The notes below the pieces were generated by a model, which made no database searches, was not told the DNA's origin, and worked only from the letters and a program-made list of their open reading frames with translations. Made by a program: the position numbers and the translations under genes. Below are positions 62,564 through 64,000 of a stretch of DNA of 64,000 nucleotides, in pieces. Numbering within the stretch: the stretch's first letter is position 1; the number at the start of each line of letters is the position of its first letter. The stretch is from NCBI GenBank assembly GCA_963758365.1, contig CAVWVB010000001.1, positions 868,001-932,000 on the forward strand, in the 5' to 3' direction. The stretch is from Dokdonella_A sp963758365. Lineage in GTDB: Bacteria; Pseudomonadota; Gammaproteobacteria; Xanthomonadales; Rhodanobacteraceae.

Positions 62564-63520
62564 GTGTGCTACTCGGCGCAAATCTGGGCGGGATACAAGA
62601 AGTACGTGCGTCTCTGGGGCGCGGACATCGACATCGATGCGTTCGTCCGTCTCTACTGGACCCGCTCGCAGGGGACGAGGATCAGCATTCCCAGGGCGAT
62701 GGACGCGGCGTTTGCCGATGCGCAAGGCGATCGCGAGCGCGAGATCAAGGCGCTGGTCGATGAGTTCGACGAGCAGCAGGTCGCGAAGCTCGAGCAGGAA
62801 GCGTTCCGGCAGCGCAAGCGACTCGCGGATGCCGAGCGTGCCTTGCAGTCCAGGATGACCAGGGCCGCCACCGAGAGCCGCCGCATCGCGACCGCAAAAG
62901 TCGCGTGGGCGCTGGGCAAGCTCGCCGACCTGCGCAGGACCGAACCGGTCGCCGACGATTCACGGATCTTTCCGGGCTGGTACGCGCCGCTGATGATCGT
63001 CGAGAATGGCCGCCGCGTCGTGAAACCGATGCGCTACCAGTGCCGGCCGGCGGGCAAACCCGCCTCCCATGACGCGAGGTTTCCGGGCACGTACAACGCG
63101 CGCCGCGACAACCTCGAGGGATTCTGGAAGGCCCAGTTCGGGCATACGCACGGCATCATGGCCGTGAACGCCTTTTTCGAGAACGTGAGCCGGCATGCGA
63201 TGGAAGGCCGCGAACTGGCGCCGGACGAGAAGGCGGAAAACGTGGTGCTCGAGTTCAGGCCGCGTCCCGCGCACGACATGCTGGTCGCCTGTCTGTGGTC
63301 GCGCTGGCAAGGCGATGGCGATGACCTGCTTTCATTCGCGGCGATCACCGACGAGCCGCCGCCCGAGGTGGCCGCCGCGGGTCACGATCGCTGCGTCATC
63401 CCGATCAGGCCCGAAAATGTCGATGCGTGGCTGAATCCCGATCCGCACGATCTTGCGGCCCTGCAATCGCTGCTCGACGATCGCGATCGCCCGTACTACG
63501 AGCACCGCATCGCGGCCTGA
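62564..63520 (+). CDS. SRAP (YedK/HMCES-like) family protein with a coiled-coil insertion
   Basis: A 318-residue protein of the SOS-response-associated peptidase family, which covalently binds abasic sites in single-stranded DNA through Cys2. The GTG at 62564 is required so that Cys2 follows the initiator (MCYSAQIW). Probable active-site residues are Cys2, Asn178 in YNARRDNL, Glu206 in NAFFENV and His274 in GHDRCVIP. Residues 56-125 form a long charged helix (DEFDEQQVAKLEQEAFRQRKR) not found in the short YedK form, inserted between the N-terminal strand and FPGWYAPLMIV. It is alone downstream of tRNA-Leu. Confidence 0.9.
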   Translation: MCYSAQIWAGYKKYVRLWGADIDIDAFVRLYWTRSQGTRISIPRAMDAAFADAQGDREREIKALVDEFDEQQVAKLEQEAFRQRKRLADAERALQSRMTRAATESRRIATAKVAWALGKLADLRRTEPVADDSRIFPGWYAPLMIVENGRRVVKPMRYQCRPAGKPASHDARFPGTYNARRDNLEGFWKAQFGHTHGIMAVNAFFENVSRHAMEGRELAPDEKAENVVLEFRPRPAHDMLVACLWSRWQGDGDDLLSFAAITDEPPPEVAAAGHDRCVIPIRPENVDAWLNPDPHDLAALQSLLDDRDRPYYEHRIAA

Positions 63521-63577
63521 GCCGGCCGCGCCGGGTCTGGTGTCTGCGCGCGAATGTTGCCGCGAACGCGTCGGCGA

Positions 63578-64000
63578 TCAGTTGTGATAACTGATGACTG
63601 CAAGACTGCAGTTGACGGCGGCGGCGCCGCAGTGGAACGTCGATTGCGCGTCGGTGAACATCACGTTGACGTAGTAATCCGAATCGACCTGCAGGTTGCA
63701 GTACGAGCCGGGCGCATTCGCGGTGAACTTCCAGTTGACCAGATTCGCATCCGCGCTCGGCACGTTGGCCGCCAGACAGCCCGCTGTCGGCAGGTTGTTC
63801 ACGAAATCGCCGCCGTTGCGGCTGATCGCCATGGTCAGGTTCGGACCCTGGATCAGGGTCGGATTGGAAAAGTGGCCGATGCGCGACCCCGCGTCCGCAG
63901 GAGCGTGAAAGTGCGCGCAGAAATATCCCGCGCGCGGGAAAGCCTGGATCACCGGCGACGCACCGCCGACGCCGGGCCACGGCGTGACCGGATCGTTGAC
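63578..64000 (-). CDS. Unknown exported-looking protein, C-terminal part (partial)
   Basis: The frame is open to the right window edge, so the N-terminus is missing. The 140 visible residues are rich in Asn, Ser and Tyr with four to six cysteines (PTAGCLAANVPSA, GSYCNLQVDSDYYVNVMF, FHCGAAAVNCSLAV), a composition typical of exported beta-rich proteins with disulfides. I recognise no family. A stop follows ISYHN at 63578. It converges with the SRAP gene. Confidence 0.7.
   Translation of the reverse strand, partial: VNDPVTPWPGVGGASPVIQAFPRAGYFCAHFHAPADAGSRIGHFSNPTLIQGPNLTMAISRNGGDFVNNLPTAGCLAANVPSADANLVNWKFTANAPGSYCNLQVDSDYYVNVMFTDAQSTFHCGAAAVNCSLAVISYHN

Overview
The window is a GC-rich (roughly two thirds G+C by eye), gene-dense chromosomal segment of a gammaproteobacterium. 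The gene orders ffh-rpsP-rimM-trmD-rplS and uvrC-pgsA-tRNA-Gly-tRNA-Cys, together with protein flavour (YceH/DUF480, Slp lipoprotein, IspG of the gammaproteobacterial type, a delta-60 repeat protein ending in an IFSNGFE-like tail), suggest Lysobacterales/Xanthomonadales, most likely Rhodanobacteraceae (Dokdonella-like). That placement is an inference from recall, not a database result.

Layout. 1-2740: end of ffh and the ribosomal/tRNA-maturation operon rpsP-rimM-trmD-rplS, closed by a strong intrinsic terminator. 2917-7533: htpG, a glutamine/methionine transaminase with its omega-amidase partner, an ArsC-like protein and a small unknown. 7628-12661: an orphan Rieske oxygenase, an ArnT-like GT-C membrane glycosyltransferase, YceH and a secreted alpha/beta hydrolase. 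12837-16829: a large secreted gluzincin and a delta-60 repeat surface protein. 17151-25151: mfd, and divergently an RND efflux adaptor-pump pair. 25196-26097: remains of a beta-helix surface protein (frameshift plus lost 3' end). 26208-29719: GNAT enzyme, two tandem YjbR/MmcQ proteins, a CDF transporter, a small membrane protein and a glyoxalase-fold protein. 30013-36525: exported PQQ dehydrogenase, M28B peptidase and DUF885 hydrolase, separated by copies of a palindromic repeat. 36662-39981: Slp lipoprotein and two cation/proton antiporters (CPA2, NhaD).

40203-45510: wax ester synthase/DGAT, a WXXGXW exported protein, a small membrane protein, a DUF5996 protein and an aldehyde dehydrogenase. 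45804-51874: xseA, a cardiolipin-synthase-like PLD protein, a large unknown protein overlapping ispG. 52011-58671: EamA transporter, kdsB, a low-molecular-weight phosphatase, a thioredoxin-like/NHL-repeat protein, uvrC and pgsA. 58747-62309: a near-consensus stable-RNA promoter driving tRNA-Gly(GCC) and tRNA-Cys(GCA), then a block encoding an SDR oxidoreductase, a 62-residue basic protein and topoisomerase IB, then tRNA-Leu(TAA). In Escherichia coli these three tRNAs are adjacent (glyW-cysT-leuZ), so the block looks inserted. 62564-64000: a SRAP-family DNA-protein crosslink protein and the 3' end of an exported protein cut by the window edge.

I see no insertion sequence, CRISPR array, prophage, plasmid origin or defence locus. 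The best leads for something little described are: a three-copy palindromic repeat family, one copy 120 bp long with 13-bp terminal inverted repeats; the block splitting the tRNA operon, with an imperfect repeat at both edges; a thioredoxin-like/NHL protein lacking one of the two expected cysteines next to a phosphatase; a 46-residue insertion in UvrC; and a SRAP protein with a predicted coiled-coil insertion.
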